DNA of 63,695 nucleotides from Zoogloea ramigera (GCF_006539865.1 NZ_BJNV01000021.1:1-63695); one strand, 5' to 3'; positions 9,274 through 22,529 are shown, counted from the stretch's first letter. The notes: generated by a model from the sequence alone, not told the origin. Made by a program: numbers and translations.

Positions 9274-9429
9274 GGTGCCCTGGGGTGTGCGAGATAACCT
9301 TTTATTATATTGCCTCAAATCGGGTGGCTTGCGCCTTGTTGTGATGCTTGCGGCCATCCGTCACGAAACACCGGCCGGGCCGGCGGGGCGAGGCCGGCAG
9401 GTCGGGGGCGGCGAGGGGGAGGCCGTGGG

Positions 9430-9435
9430 TATAAT
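9430..9435 (+). promoter_or_regulatory. Consensus -10 (TATAAT) before the rhomboid gene
   Basis: A perfect TATAAT hexamer lies 33 bases before the TTG start at 9469, putting the transcript start near 9442. No good -35 is seen. It argues against the ATG at 9310 as the protein start. Confidence 0.5.
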
Positions 9436-9468
9436 CGGGATCGATCTGTCACCAGCCTGGCGCTCTCC

Positions 9469-10590
9469 TTGAACTACGACACTTTCATCAACGTGCTGTT
9501 TTCCCGGGTCGAGGGGGCGGTGGTCACACGCGCCCTGGTGGTCGCCAATGCGTTGATCTTCGCGCTGCTCGCCCTCCTGTGCATGAACCCGATGCAGATC
9601 CCCTCCGATCTGCTGATCCGGATGGGCGGAAACTTCGCACCGCTGGTCCAGAAGGACGAGCCGTGGCGCCTCTTCACGGCGCTCTTCCTGCACGGCGGGC
9701 TGCTCCACGTGGGCCTCAACATGTGGGCCCTGCACCAGGCCGGGCAGGTGGTCGAGCGCTTGTATGGCCGTGCCGGTTTCGCAGTGCTCTACCTGGTGGC
9801 CGGGCTGCTGGGCAACCTGGCCAGCCTGTGGTGGAAGCCGGGGCCGGTGAGCGTGGGCGCCTCGGGGGCGATCTTCGGCGTCTATGGCGCGCTGCTGGCC
9901 TATCTGGTGCTCCAGCGCGGCTCGGTGCCCAACGAGATCTTCCGCGAGATGCGCGCGGGGACGCTGGGCTTCATCGGTTATTCGCTGTTTGCAGGCTTCT
10001 CCATCCCCGGTATCGACAACGCCGCCCACCTGGGCGGGCTGCTCGGTGGGCTGGTGATGGGCGCGGCGCTGGCCCAGCCGGTGGTGGCGCCCGAGCCGGT
10101 GAGCTGGCGCTCGCCCCGGGCGCTGGGCGGGGTCGCCCTCAGCATCGCGCTCGGGGCCGGGTTGTGGTGGTCGGCGCCCCAGAGCGTGCGCCGCTTCGAG
10201 GTGGACAGCGCCTACACCCAGGCCCTGCAGCGCTTCTCGGTGGACGAGCAGGAGCTGCTGCGGGAGCAGGCCGCGCTCCTCGAGGCGCTGCGCCAGAAAC
10301 GCCTGAGCGACAGCGCCGCCCTCGACAAGCTCGAGCACGACCTCATCCCCCGCTGGGAGCGCGCCATCACCCAGCTCGGCTGGCGCCAGGTCCCGGCCGG
10401 CCAGGAGATGCAGCGCGACGAGCTGGTGCATTACGCCCAGACCCGCCGCGACGCGCTCCAGGCCATGGTGCAGGGCTTCGAGACCCGGCAGCCGTTGTGG
10501 TTCGAGCGCTCCCGCAGCCTGCAGCTGCAGGCCGACAACATCCTCCTGCAGATGCGCCTGCGCCGGTCGCTGGAGGCCGCCGGGCGCTAG
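9469..10590 (+). CDS. Rhomboid-family intramembrane serine protease
   Basis: A 373-residue polytopic membrane protease. The catalytic dyad is present: S132 in VGASGAIFG and H187 in NAAHLGGLLGG, with the family HVGLNMWAL motif upstream. After about six helices comes a soluble C-terminal extension of some 150 residues, rich in charge and probably coiled-coil (residues about 240-373), of unknown role. I place the start at TTG 9469 because a TATAAT promoter lies inside the longer frame that begins at 9310; no ribosome-binding site is strong. It cleaves membrane-spanning substrates, unidentified here. Confidence 0.85.
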   Translation: MNYDTFINVLFSRVEGAVVTRALVVANALIFALLALLCMNPMQIPSDLLIRMGGNFAPLVQKDEPWRLFTALFLHGGLLHVGLNMWALHQAGQVVERLYGRAGFAVLYLVAGLLGNLASLWWKPGPVSVGASGAIFGVYGALLAYLVLQRGSVPNEIFREMRAGTLGFIGYSLFAGFSIPGIDNAAHLGGLLGGLVMGAALAQPVVAPEPVSWRSPRALGGVALSIALGAGLWWSAPQSVRRFEVDSAYTQALQRFSVDEQELLREQAALLEALRQKRLSDSAALDKLEHDLIPRWERAITQLGWRQVPAGQEMQRDELVHYAQTRRDALQAMVQGFETRQPLWFERSRSLQLQADNILLQMRLRRSLEAAGR

Positions 10591-10641
10591 CGCCGCAGCG
10601 AGAAATTGCACCCTGGGGGTGATGGGGCCGCGGGTGGCGGG

Positions 10642-10647
10642 TAAAAT
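10642..10647 (+). promoter_or_regulatory. dnaE -10 element placed for a leaderless transcript
   Basis: TAAAAT lies only six bases before the dnaE ATG at 10654, so transcription would start at or next to the A of the ATG. The -35 match is poor (GTGATG at 10619-10624, 17-bp spacing). No ribosome-binding site precedes the ATG, which supports a leaderless message. Confidence 0.45.
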
Positions 10648-10653
10648 CCGCGG

Positions 10654-14145
<3,492 letters not shown>

Positions 14146-14151
14146 GGTGGG

Positions 14152-14190
14152 GTGTGGGTAGTGGGGAGTGGGGGCGGGTTCCCACTGACA
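14152..14190 (+). repeat. G-rich arm flanking the minisatellite (left)
   Basis: A run of GTGGGTAGTGGGGAGTGGG-type sequence. Its inverted counterpart is the C-rich tract at 14557-14597 (ATTACCCATTTCCCACTCCCC). The two imperfect arms bracket the minisatellite and could pair as a large stem in RNA or single-stranded DNA. The G-runs could also form G-quadruplexes. Confidence 0.65.
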
Positions 14191-14208
14191 CTCCCCCGGT
14201 TTGCTGGC

Positions 14209-14502
14209 TCAGCCTCACTCAAACCTGACTCAGCCTCACTCAAACCTGACTCGTCCTCGCTCAGACCTGACCCAGCCTCGCTCAAACCTGACTCGTCCTC
14301 GCTCAGACCTGACCCAGCCTCACTCAAACCTGACTCGTCCTCGCTCAGACCTGACCCAGCCTCACTCAGACCTGACTCGTCCTCACTCAGACCTGACCCA
14401 GCCTCACTCAGACCTGACTCGTCCTCGCTCAAACCTAGCCCAGCCTCGCTCAGACCTGACTCGTCCTCGCTCAAACCTAGCCCATCCTCACTCCGACCCG
14501 AC
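14209..14502 (+). repeat. 21-bp minisatellite, 14 units
   Basis: Fourteen contiguous units of 21 bp, for example TCAGCCTCACTCAAACCTG plus AC. Units alternate between a TCGTCCTCGCTCAGACC type and a CCAGCCTCACTCA type, giving a 42-bp higher-order period from about unit 3. The first two units are identical and the last is the most diverged. Because 21 is divisible by three and the unit lacks stops, several frames stay open on both strands (heptapeptides such as SGLSEDE). I consider these by-products, since there is no ribosome-binding site or signal. It lies between dnaE and the cupin gene. Confidence 0.95.
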
Positions 14503-14556
14503 TCCCCCAACGCCCCTCCGCAGCCTGCCTCCGGGTGACGCCCGTCGAGCCCGCTC

Positions 14557-14597
14557 CACCCAATCCCCATTACCCATTTCCCACTCCCCACCCACCC
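14557..14597 (-). repeat. C-rich arm flanking the minisatellite (right)
   Basis: Inverted partner of the G-rich tract at 14152-14190. Read on the minus strand it gives GGGTGGGGAGTGGGAAATGG. It ends one base before the cupin ATG, so it forms that gene's entire 5' region. Confidence 0.65.
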
Positions 14598-14598
14598 C

Positions 14599-15075
14599 AT
14601 GTCCGATTTCTTCTTAGACGCCGCCCTGCTCGACGAACTCAGCGCCCGCGCGCGCGACGTGCCCCGCCTGCGGGCCCATCACAACCTGCATGACAGCCCG
14701 GAGGCGCCGGCGCATCGGATGCTGGTGGCGATGGAGCCCGGCTCTTACGTGCGGCCCCATCGTCACCTCGACCCCAACAAGGCCGAGACCATCATCGTGC
14801 TGCGCGGGCGGCTCGGGGTGCTGGTGTTCGATGACGAGGGGCGGCTGCAGGCGGCCCGCGAGATGGCGCCGGGCGGGGCGGTGATCGGCTACAACATTCC
14901 GCCCGGGGTCTTCCACAGCATCGTGTGCCTGGCGGCCGGGACGCTGTTCATCGAGGCCAAGGCCGGCCCCTACGCGGTGCCGCTGGATGCCGAGTGGGGC
15001 ACCTGGGCCCCGGCCGAGGGCGAACCCGGGGTGGCCGAGGCGCTGGCCGCGATGGGGGCGGCCTTCAGCGGTTGA
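14599..15075 (+). CDS. Cupin-fold metalloprotein, WbuC family
   Basis: A 158-residue single-domain cupin. Family features are the N-terminal segment DFFLDAALLDELSARAR, then HHNLHDSPEAPAHRML, the metal site PHRHLDPNKAETIIVLRG and GVFHSI in cupin motif 2. WbuC proteins are named for their place in O-antigen clusters, but no such genes are visible here, so the substrate is unknown. No ribosome-binding site is visible, because the C-rich minisatellite arm runs up to the ATG. The 3' end overlaps the convergent GGDEF-EAL gene by 11 bases. Confidence 0.85.
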   Translation: MSDFFLDAALLDELSARARDVPRLRAHHNLHDSPEAPAHRMLVAMEPGSYVRPHRHLDPNKAETIIVLRGRLGVLVFDDEGRLQAAREMAPGGAVIGYNIPPGVFHSIVCLAAGTLFIEAKAGPYAVPLDAEWGTWAPAEGEPGVAEALAAMGAAFSG

Positions 15076-17539
15076 GGGGCAGGCCGCGCTGCAGCAGGGC
15101 CGGGATGGCGTCGGCCGGCACGGGGCGGCTGAACAGGTAGCCCTGGGCGGCGGTGCAGCCTTCGCGGCGCAGGAAGTCCATCTGCTCGAGGGTCTCGGTG
15201 CCCTCGGCGATGACTTCGAGGCGCAGGTTGTGGCCGAGCTGGATGATGGTGCGGATGATCACCGCGTCGTCCGGGTTCTGGGCCAGGTCGCGCACGAAGC
15301 TCTGGTCGATCTTGAGCCGGTCGACCGGGAAGCGCTTGAGGTAGGCGAGGCTGGAGTAGCCGGTGCCGAAGTCGTCGATCGACAGGCGCACGCCCAGCGC
15401 CTTCAGGCGGCCGAGGGTGAGGATCACGTCGGGGCCGGATTCCATCAGCAGCGACTCGGTGAGCTCGAGCTCCAGCCAGCGGCCGTCCAGGCCGCTCTCG
15501 TCGAGGGCCGCGGCGACCCCCGCGACGATGTCGCTGCGGCGAAACTGCAGCGCCGACAGATTGACCCCCACCGGCACCGGGTCGAGGCCCGCGTCCTGCC
15601 ACTGGCGGGCCTGGCGGCAGGCCTCCCGCAGCACCCAGTCGCCGATCGGGATGATCAGCCCGCACTCCTCGGCGAGCGGGATGAAGCGGGACGGCGGCAC
15701 GTTGCCGAGGGGCTCGCTGGCCCAGCGCAGCAGCGCCTCGAGGCCGATGATGCGGCCGCTGGCCAGATCCACCTGGGCCTGGTAGGCGAGCCGCAGCTCC
15801 TGGCGGCCGATGGCCTGGCGCAGGCCGTTCTCGAGCTGCAGGCGCTCGAGGGTGTTCACGTTCATGCGCTCGTCGAAGAAGCGGTAGGTGTTACGGCCGC
15901 TCTCCTTGGCGTGGTACATGGCCGTGTCGGCGTTCTTCATGAGCGTCTCGGGGTCATGGCCGTCCTCCGGGAAGAGGGCGATGCCGATCGAGAACGAGGT
16001 GCGCAGCTGCTGGCCGTCCACGTCGAAGGCCGCATCCAGCTGGTCGAGGATCTTGGCGGCGACCCGCCCGGCCTCGTCGGGTGAATCGACGCCGGTGAGC
16101 ACGATGATGAATTCGTCGCCCCCCTGCCGGCTCACCGTGTCGGTCTCGCGGACGCATTGGCGGAGCCGCCCGGCCACCCCCTGCAGCAGCTTGTCGCCGG
16201 TGAGGTGGCCGAGGGAGTCGTTGATGGTCTTGAAGCGGTCGAGGTCGAGGAACATCAGCGCGATGCGCTTGCCCTGGCGGGTGGCGTGGGCCAGGGCCTG
16301 GTCGAGACGGTCCTGCAGCAGGGCCCGGTTGGGCAGGCCGGTGAGGGCGTCGTGCTGGGCCAGGTAGGCGATGCGGGCCTCCGAGGCCTTGCGCTCGGTG
16401 ATGTCGGAAAACACCGCCACGTAGTGGGTGATGCGGCCGTTGCTGTCGCGCACCGTGCTGATCGACAGGGAGGCCGGGTAGAGGCTGCCGTCCTTGCGGC
16501 GGTCCTGGATCTCGCCCTTCCAGACGCCGAGGATGCGCAGGTCGCGCCACATGGCTTCGTAGAACTCGCGGCCGTGGGTGCCCGAGCCGAGCAGGCGCGG
16601 CGTCTTGCCGATGACGTCCTCGGCCGCATAGCCGGTGACCTCGGTGAAGGCCTGGTTGACCGACAGGATGCGCTCTTCGGCGTCGGTGACGATGATCGCC
16701 TCGACGCTGTTGCGGAACACCGTGAGGGCGAGCCGCCGCTGCTCTTCGTGCTCCCGCCCGAGGGTGATGTCGGCGAGGGTGCTGACCACGCCGCGGAGCT
16801 CGCCGCTCTCGTCGTCGAAGAAGGGCTTGGCGTTGATCCACAGCCAGCGCCGGCTGCCGTCCGGGCGCTCGATGCCGAGGGTGCCGGTTTTGGGTTTGCC
16901 GCTGGCCAGCGCGCGCAGGGACGGAATGTGACGGGGCGGGAAGATGTCGCCGTTTTCATCGAAATAGCGCAGGCGGCCGTCCTCGGTCTGCCAGTCGGCC
17001 ATCTCCTGGGGGCTGAGGCCGAGCAGCTCGGCGGCGGCGGCGTTGTAGCTCTGCACCCGGCCCGTGGCGTCGCGCAGGATCACGCCTTCGCCCATCGCCG
17101 ACAGCAGGGTGCGCATGTGCTGCTCGCGGTCGCGCAGCTCGGCCTCGGTGTTGCGGCGGTCGGTGATGTCGAGGCAGGAGCCGATGTAGCCGGCGAACTC
17201 GCCGTTGCGGGCGTAGATCGGGCGGCCGGCGTCGATGATCCAGCGGTACTCGCCGTCGTGGCGGCGCAGCCGGTATTCCATCTCGAAGGGGGTGCGCACC
17301 GCGAAGTGCTCGAGGTAGGTGCGCACGCAGCGGTCGAAGTCTTCGCTGTGAACGCCCCGCGTCCAGCCGTTACCCACCTCCTCGGCGAGGCTGCGGCCGG
17401 TGAAGTCGAGCCAGGTCTGGTTGAAGTAGTTGCAGTGGGTGTCGGTGCCGGCACGCCAGATGAGCGTGGGAAAGTGCTCGAACAGGGACATCGGAAAGTC
17501 CCACGGGTCGTCACCGGCAGAGGGGAAAGGAGCGTCCAT
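15065..17539 (-). CDS. PAS-PAS-PAS-GGDEF-EAL c-di-GMP turnover protein
   Basis: An 824-residue soluble signalling protein. Three PAS modules occupy about residues 15-395 (FEHFPTLIWRAGTDTHCNYF; VILRDATGRVQSYNAAAAEL; IIVTDAEERILSVNQAFTEV). The GGDEF domain (about 395-560) has RQGGDEFII; the EAL domain (about 570-820) has EALLRW, ELTESLLM and DDFGTGYSSLAYLKRFPVD. Both active-site signatures look intact, so it could make or degrade c-di-GMP; the net activity cannot be called. There is no membrane segment. The PAS domains may bind heme, flavin or a small ligand. Confidence 0.92.
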   Translation of the reverse strand: MDAPFPSAGDDPWDFPMSLFEHFPTLIWRAGTDTHCNYFNQTWLDFTGRSLAEEVGNGWTRGVHSEDFDRCVRTYLEHFAVRTPFEMEYRLRRHDGEYRWIIDAGRPIYARNGEFAGYIGSCLDITDRRNTEAELRDREQHMRTLLSAMGEGVILRDATGRVQSYNAAAAELLGLSPQEMADWQTEDGRLRYFDENGDIFPPRHIPSLRALASGKPKTGTLGIERPDGSRRWLWINAKPFFDDESGELRGVVSTLADITLGREHEEQRRLALTVFRNSVEAIIVTDAEERILSVNQAFTEVTGYAAEDVIGKTPRLLGSGTHGREFYEAMWRDLRILGVWKGEIQDRRKDGSLYPASLSISTVRDSNGRITHYVAVFSDITERKASEARIAYLAQHDALTGLPNRALLQDRLDQALAHATRQGKRIALMFLDLDRFKTINDSLGHLTGDKLLQGVAGRLRQCVRETDTVSRQGGDEFIIVLTGVDSPDEAGRVAAKILDQLDAAFDVDGQQLRTSFSIGIALFPEDGHDPETLMKNADTAMYHAKESGRNTYRFFDERMNVNTLERLQLENGLRQAIGRQELRLAYQAQVDLASGRIIGLEALLRWASEPLGNVPPSRFIPLAEECGLIIPIGDWVLREACRQARQWQDAGLDPVPVGVNLSALQFRRSDIVAGVAAALDESGLDGRWLELELTESLLMESGPDVILTLGRLKALGVRLSIDDFGTGYSSLAYLKRFPVDRLKIDQSFVRDLAQNPDDAVIIRTIIQLGHNLRLEVIAEGTETLEQMDFLRREGCTAAQGYLFSRPVPADAIPALLQRGLPLNR

Positions 17540-17640
17540 GTTCGCAGGTGGGGCGCGAGGCGGTTGGGCAGGTGGCAGATGTTGAGTGATAACGGCGATT
17601 ATCTGCCCGTCTTGCGTGCAATGTGGGCCGGCGGTGCGTG

Positions 17641-17674
17641 TTGAACCTAGAAACGGCAGTTGACCGCTTTCCGC
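17641..17674 (+). repeat. 34-bp dispersed repeat, copy 1
   Basis: This intergenic segment, containing AAACGGCAGTTGACCGCTTT, matches 29 of 34 bases with the reverse complement of 49516-49549. Both copies are non-coding. It is a second small repeat family, distinct from the CTCTCAAGG family. Confidence 0.6.
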
Positions 17675-17705
17675 TGCCTCGAGAACCGCATGGATGCCTT
17701 CCAGG

Positions 17706-17999
17706 TTAAAGGGTCTCCTCGCGGCGGAAACCCGCCTCGACGGGGGCTGGGGCGGCCTCCCAGCTCACCTCGCCGACCCGGGCGGCCGGTGGCCCACGGC
17801 GCGCCCAGGCGATGAGTTCGTCGAGGGCCGGTGCGGGGCCGGCGACGAGGGCCTCGACGCTGCCGTCGCTGCGGTTGCGCACCCAGCCGGAGAGCCCGAG
17901 GCGGGTGGCTTCAAGGTGAAGGGCGTTGCGGTAGCCGACTCCCTGCACCAGGCCGCGGATGCGCAGCAGGCGGGCGGACGCTTCAGAGGGTGTCTTCAT
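17706..17999 (-). CDS. acyP: Acylphosphatase
   Basis: A 97-residue acylphosphatase that hydrolyses carboxyl-phosphate bonds in small acyl phosphates. It has the signature RIRGLVQGVGYRNALHLEA with the phosphate-binding arginine, the catalytic asparagine in GWVRNRSDGSVEAL, and the usual length. The ATG lies inside the end of the SulP transporter gene (17-bp overlap), so the two are almost certainly cotranscribed and translationally coupled. The link to anion transport is contextual only. Confidence 0.92.
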   Translation of the reverse strand: MKTPSEASARLLRIRGLVQGVGYRNALHLEATRLGLSGWVRNRSDGSVEALVAGPAPALDELIAWARRGPPAARVGEVSWEAAPAPVEAGFRREETL

Positions 18000-19668
18000 C
18001 CATGAACCTCGGCAGGAGCTGGCGGGCCCGGGCGAGGGCGCTGTAGAGGTCGCTGCACAGGTTGTTGGGGCCGACCTCGTCGCCGAAGCCCGAGCGCCGG
18101 ATGAGGGATTCGGGCTGGGTGTTGAGGTTGCACAGGATCAGCGCGCAGCCGCGTTTGTGGAGGTTCTTGCACAGGCTCTCGAGGCCTTCCATGCCGGTGG
18201 TGTCCATGCTCACCAGGTGCTGCATCTCGAGGATGACCACCTCGGGGTGGTTCTCGGCGGGGTCGAGCAGGGCCTCGAGCTTGTGGATGGCGCCGAAGAA
18301 CAGCGAGCCGTACACGGAATAGGCCACCACCCGCGGGGCGCCGTCGGGGTAGAGGAAGCCGGGCATCATCGACAGCTCGGCGAGGGGCAGGCGCTCGACG
18401 CGGGTGAGGTCGGACATCCGGTAGATGAAGAACAGGCTCGCCAGCACCATGCCGAGCTCGACGGCGAGGGTGAGGTCGAACAGCACGGTGACGAAGAAGG
18501 TGGTCAGCAGGGTCGTGCGGTAGGGCAGCGAGAAGCGGCTGAGGCCCTTGAACTCGTGCCATTCGCCCATGTTGATCGACACCACCACGACGATCGCCGA
18601 CAGGGTGGCGAGGGGGATGTGGCGGGCGAAGGGGGCGAACACCAGCACGATGGCGAGGAGCACGAACGCGTGGGCGATGCCGGCCACCGGCGTGCGGCCG
18701 CCGGTGCGCACGTTGGTGGCGGTGCGGGCGATGGCGCCGGTGGCCGCAAAGCCGCCGAAGAGCGGCGCCACCAGGTTGGCGAGGCCCTGGGCGATGAGCT
18801 CCTGGTTGGGGTCGTGGCGGTCGTCGATGGCCGAATCGGCGACCCGCGCCGACAGCAGCGATTCGATGGCGCCCAGGAGCGCGATGGTGAGCGCCGGGGA
18901 GATCAGCTTGCCCAGCGTGGCGAGGGAGAGCTCGGGCAGCCCGATGGCGGGCAGCTCCTGGGGGATGCCGTTGAAGCGGCTGCCGATGGTCTCGACCGGC
19001 AGCTGCAGGATGGCGTTGGCCGCGGTGGCCAGCACCAGCACACCCAGCGGCCCCGGCAGCCGGCCGACCGCCGGGTAGCGCCGCGCCAGGCGGTTCCACG
19101 ACAGCAGCACCAGCAGCGAGGCCACCGACAGGGCGACGGTGGGGATGTCGAGGGTGTCCAGGTGGGTGACCAGGGCCTTGACCTTGCCGAAGAACTCGCC
19201 GGGCATGTGCTCGATCTGGAGGCCGAGGAAATCCTTGATCTGGGCGAGAAAGATCACCACCGCGATGCCGTTGGTGAAGCCGATCACCACCGTCTTGGGG
19301 ATGAAGCGGATCAGGTTGCCGATGCGGAAGACGCCCATCGCCACCAGCATGGCGCCGGCCAGCATGGTGGCCACCAGCAGGTTCTGCACGCCGTAGTCGA
19401 CGACGATGGCGTAGATGATGGGGATGAAGGCGCCGGTGGGGCCGCCGATCTGCACCCGCGAGCCGCCGAGGGCCGAGATGATGAAGCCGGCCACGATGGC
19501 CGTCCAGATGCCGGCGGTGGGCGACATGCCGGAGGCAATCGCGAAGGCCATCGCCAGCGGCAGCGCCAGTACGCCGACCGTCAGGCCGGCGGAGACGTCA
19601 TGGCTGAGCTGCCCCTTGCCGTAGCCGGGCAGGGTGTCGAGGAGCTTGGGGTGGAACGAGAATTTCAT
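17983..19668 (-). CDS. SulP family anion transporter with STAS domain
   Basis: A 561-residue inner-membrane transporter. The N-terminal 420 residues form the multi-helix SulP core, with LAMAFAIASGMSPTAGIWTA at the start and GFTNGIAVVIFLAQIKDFLG in the middle. The C-terminal 130 residues are a STAS domain (VVILEMQHLVSMDTTGMEGL). Family members carry sulfate, bicarbonate, dicarboxylates or other anions, often with H+ or Na+. No sulfate-assimilation or carbonic-anhydrase gene is adjacent, so the substrate is open. acyP follows with overlap. Confidence 0.92.
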   Translation of the reverse strand: MKFSFHPKLLDTLPGYGKGQLSHDVSAGLTVGVLALPLAMAFAIASGMSPTAGIWTAIVAGFIISALGGSRVQIGGPTGAFIPIIYAIVVDYGVQNLLVATMLAGAMLVAMGVFRIGNLIRFIPKTVVIGFTNGIAVVIFLAQIKDFLGLQIEHMPGEFFGKVKALVTHLDTLDIPTVALSVASLLVLLSWNRLARRYPAVGRLPGPLGVLVLATAANAILQLPVETIGSRFNGIPQELPAIGLPELSLATLGKLISPALTIALLGAIESLLSARVADSAIDDRHDPNQELIAQGLANLVAPLFGGFAATGAIARTATNVRTGGRTPVAGIAHAFVLLAIVLVFAPFARHIPLATLSAIVVVVSINMGEWHEFKGLSRFSLPYRTTLLTTFFVTVLFDLTLAVELGMVLASLFFIYRMSDLTRVERLPLAELSMMPGFLYPDGAPRVVAYSVYGSLFFGAIHKLEALLDPAENHPEVVILEMQHLVSMDTTGMEGLESLCKNLHKRGCALILCNLNTQPESLIRRSGFGDEVGPNNLCSDLYSALARARQLLPRFMDEDTL

Positions 19669-19798
19669 GGTGCCTCCGCAGTCGAGGGGGAATGGGCGCG
19701 GCGCCGTGGGGCGCCAGGTGCGGAGGGCTTTGGCCGGGGCCGGTGCGGTGCTGGATGATCCAGCGTTTGCTCGGGGTCAGCGGCACGGCCGGCGTGAT

Positions 19799-20080
19799 CT
19801 ACGAGAAGCGGCCGTCGTTGGCGGCGGATTTGCCGCGGGAGGCGGCATGCATGACCTCGACCAGCATCTTCACGGCCGCGATGAAGACGGTGACGATGCC
19901 ACCACCGATGCAGATCCAGGCCTGCAGCGTGTTGGCCGGAAAGCCGGGCAGGATGGAGGCACGGTCTTCCATGAGGTAGGCCGCGCCCACCGCGAGCACC
20001 AGCACGCCGATGATGTCGAGCAGCGCCCAGCCCCAGAAGGCCGGGGTGAGGCGGGGAAGGGGAGATTGCCGGTTTTGCAT
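19799..20080 (-). CDS. Small two-helix membrane protein, unknown
   Basis: A 93-residue hydrophobic protein with two predicted transmembrane helices (about residues 15-37, WALLDIIGVLVLAVGAAYLM, and 53-75, AWICIGGGIVTVFIAAVKML) and a short charged tail. I recognise no family. It lies between metG and the SulP gene on the same strand and could be part of that transcript. Codon use is similar to its neighbours. Confidence 0.7.
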   Translation of the reverse strand: MQNRQSPLPRLTPAFWGWALLDIIGVLVLAVGAAYLMEDRASILPGFPANTLQAWICIGGGIVTVFIAAVKMLVEVMHAASRGKSAANDGRFS

Positions 20081-20152
20081 GTCGGGACTCAGTCTAGGGG
20101 GCGGCGCTGACGCTGGGCTTACGTAGCCCGGCGTGTGGCGCCGCCCGGGCCG

Positions 20153-22303
20153 TCACTTGACCCGCATGCCGGGCTGGGCGCCGGCGTCGGGGCTGAGGAT
20201 GAAGAGGCCGGGGTTGCCCTCGCCGGAGGCGGCCAGCACCATGCCCTCGGACATGCCGAACTTCATCTTGCGCGGCGCCAGGTTGGCGACCATCACGGTG
20301 AGGCGGCCGACCAGGGTGGCCGGGTCGTAGGCGCTCTTGATGCCGGCGAACACCTGGCGCGGCTGCGGCTCGCCGATGTCGAGCATCAGCTTGATGAGCT
20401 TGGCTGCGCCCTCGACGTGCTCGGCCGAGACGATGCGGGCGATGCGGAGGTCGACCTTGGTGAAGTCGTCGATCGAGATGAAGGGCTCGAACTCGCTGGC
20501 CTGGGCGGTTTCGGTGGCGGCGGCGTGGGCCTGGTGCTGGGCGTGGCGCTGCTCGGAGTGGGCCTCCTTGGCGGCAGCCTTGGCCGGCTTGGCGTCGGCG
20601 GCCGGGGCGAGGGAGTCGCGGTTGGCCTCGAGGAGGGCGTCGACCTGCTTGCGCTCGATGCGGGTCATGAGGTGGGTGTAGGGCTTGATGGCGTGGCCGG
20701 CGGGGAGCGGCGCGAGGGCGTCGGCCCAGGTGATCGGGGTGATCGCCAGGAAGTCCTCGACCTGGGCGGCGAGGGCCGGCAGCACGGGCTTGAGGAGGCC
20801 GGTGAGGGCCTTGAAGATGTTGATTGCGGTGGAGCACACGACGTGCAGGCGGGCGTCCTGGCCCTCGAGCTTGGCGAGCTCCCAGGGCTTGTTGTCGTTG
20901 ACGTAGCCGTTGGCCTGGTCGGCGAACTCCATGATCTTGCGCAGGGCGCGGCTGAAGTCGCGGGCCTCGAAGGCGGCGGCGACCTCGTCGGCCTTCCAGT
21001 CGAGGCCGATGGCCGGGTCGTGGGCGGCGAGCTGGCCGCCAAAGCGCTTGGCGATGAAGCCCGCGCAGCGGCTGGCGATATTGACGAACTTGCCGACCAG
21101 ATCGGAATTGACCTTGGCGATCATGTCGTCGAGGTTGAGGTCGACGTCTTCCATGGTGCCGTTGGACTTGCCGGCGAAGTAGTAGCGCAGCCACTCGGGG
21201 TTGAGCTTTTGATCGAGGTAGCTGCGGGCGGTGATGAAGGTGCCGCGGCTCTTGCTCATCTTGGCGCCGTCGACGGTGAGAAAGCCATTCACGCTCAGCT
21301 GGGTCGGCGCGCGGTAGCCGGCGAAGTGCAGCATCGCGGGCCAGAACAGGGCGTGGAAATACAGGATGTCCTTGCCGATGAAGTGGATCAGCTCGGTGCC
21401 GGCCGCCGCGGCCGGGCCGGCTTCGGTGAATTCGGCGACGTTAATGTCGCCGCGCTTGTCGGCGAGGTTCTTGAAGCTGGCGAAGTAGCCGATCGGGGCG
21501 TCGAGCCACACATAGAAGTACTTGCCCGGCGCGCCGGGGATCTCGAAGCCGAAGTAGGGCGCGTCGCGGGAGATGTCCCAGTCGGAGAGCTTGTTCTCGC
21601 CGGCCTCGCCGAGCCACTCCTTCATCTTGTTGGCGGCCTCCTGCTGCAGGCGGCGGCTGCCGTCGGGGGTGCTGCCCTGGGTCCAGCCGCGCAGGAACTC
21701 GACGGCCTGCGGGTCGGACAGGCGGAAGAAGTAGTGCTCTGAGGTGCGCAGCACCGGCTTGGCGCCGGAGACGGCCGAGTAGGGGTTCTTGAGCTCGGTG
21801 GGGGCGTAGGCGGCGCCGCAGGCCTCGCAGTTGTCGCCGTACTGGTCCGCCGCGCCGCACTTGGGGCACTCGCCCTTGATGAAGCGGTCGGGCAGGAACA
21901 TCTCCTTGACCGGGTCGTAGAACTGCTCGATGGAGCGGGTGTCGATGAGCTTGGCGCCGTCGCGCAGCCGGGTGTAGATGTCTTCGGCGTACCAGCGGTT
22001 CTCGGGGCTGTGGGTCGAGTGGTAGTTGTCGAAGGCCACGCCGAAGTCGCGGAAGTCGCGGCTGTGCTCGCCGTGCACGCGGTCGATGAGCTGCTCGGGG
22101 GTCAGGCCCTCTTTTTCGGCGCGCAGCATGACCGGCGTGCCGTGGGTGTCGTCGGCGCAGACGTAATGCACCTGGTTGCCGCGCATGCGCTGGTAACGCA
22201 CCCAGATGTCGGCCTGGATGTAGCCCACCAGGTGGCCGAGGTGGATGTCGCCGTTGGCGTAGGGCAGGGCATTGGTGACGAGGATCTTGCGCACGGAAGT
22301 CAT
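20153..22303 (-). CDS. metG: Methionyl-tRNA synthetase
   Basis: A 716-residue class I synthetase that charges tRNA-Met. The HIGH-type motif appears as HLGHLVGY, and the KMSKS loop as [10 protein letters not shown] zinc knuckle is visible as [18 protein letters not shown]. The C-terminal 110 residues are an OB-fold tRNA-binding domain ([20 protein letters not shown]), joined by a low-complexity Ala/His/Gln linker. Length and domain order match the dimeric MetG1 form. The gene diverges from apbC, leaving a 226-bp shared upstream region. Confidence 0.98.
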   Translation of the reverse strand: MTSVRKILVTNALPYANGDIHLGHLVGYIQADIWVRYQRMRGNQVHYVCADDTHGTPVMLRAEKEGLTPEQLIDRVHGEHSRDFRDFGVAFDNYHSTHSPENRWYAEDIYTRLRDGAKLIDTRSIEQFYDPVKEMFLPDRFIKGECPKCGAADQYGDNCEACGAAYAPTELKNPYSAVSGAKPVLRTSEHYFFRLSDPQAVEFLRGWTQGSTPDGSRRLQQEAANKMKEWLGEAGENKLSDWDISRDAPYFGFEIPGAPGKYFYVWLDAPIGYFASFKNLADKRGDINVAEFTEAGPAAAAGTELIHFIGKDILYFHALFWPAMLHFAGYRAPTQLSVNGFLTVDGAKMSKSRGTFITARSYLDQKLNPEWLRYYFAGKSNGTMEDVDLNLDDMIAKVNSDLVGKFVNIASRCAGFIAKRFGGQLAAHDPAIGLDWKADEVAAAFEARDFSRALRKIMEFADQANGYVNDNKPWELAKLEGQDARLHVVCSTAINIFKALTGLLKPVLPALAAQVEDFLAITPITWADALAPLPAGHAIKPYTHLMTRIERKQVDALLEANRDSLAPAADAKPAKAAAKEAHSEQRHAQHQAHAAATETAQASEFEPFISIDDFTKVDLRIARIVSAEHVEGAAKLIKLMLDIGEPQPRQVFAGIKSAYDPATLVGRLTVMVANLAPRKMKFGMSEGMVLAASGEGNPGLFILSPDAGAQPGMRVK

Positions 22304-22529
22304 GGGTGGGGCCTGATGCGTGATTGTTCTAAGCCCCGCATTCTAGCAAAGCGCGGGCCGGCCCAAGGGTTGCGGTGCGGGCTGCGGTGCGCGCCGGGGC
22401 GCTGCGGGGCTCTCCGTACCGGGCCGAGGCGTGGTGCCCGGCGTGGCATTCGGCCCGGTGCTTAACGTCGGGCCGGCTTTTGGTTAAACTGTACCAAATT
22501 ACTCGGGTTTTACCGCTCCCGTCCGACCC

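Noticed and set aside
9310-10590. ATG 9310 as the start of the rhomboid protein
   Set aside because: The added 53 residues are Gly/Arg-rich and include a TATAAT promoter, so the start is placed at TTG 9469.
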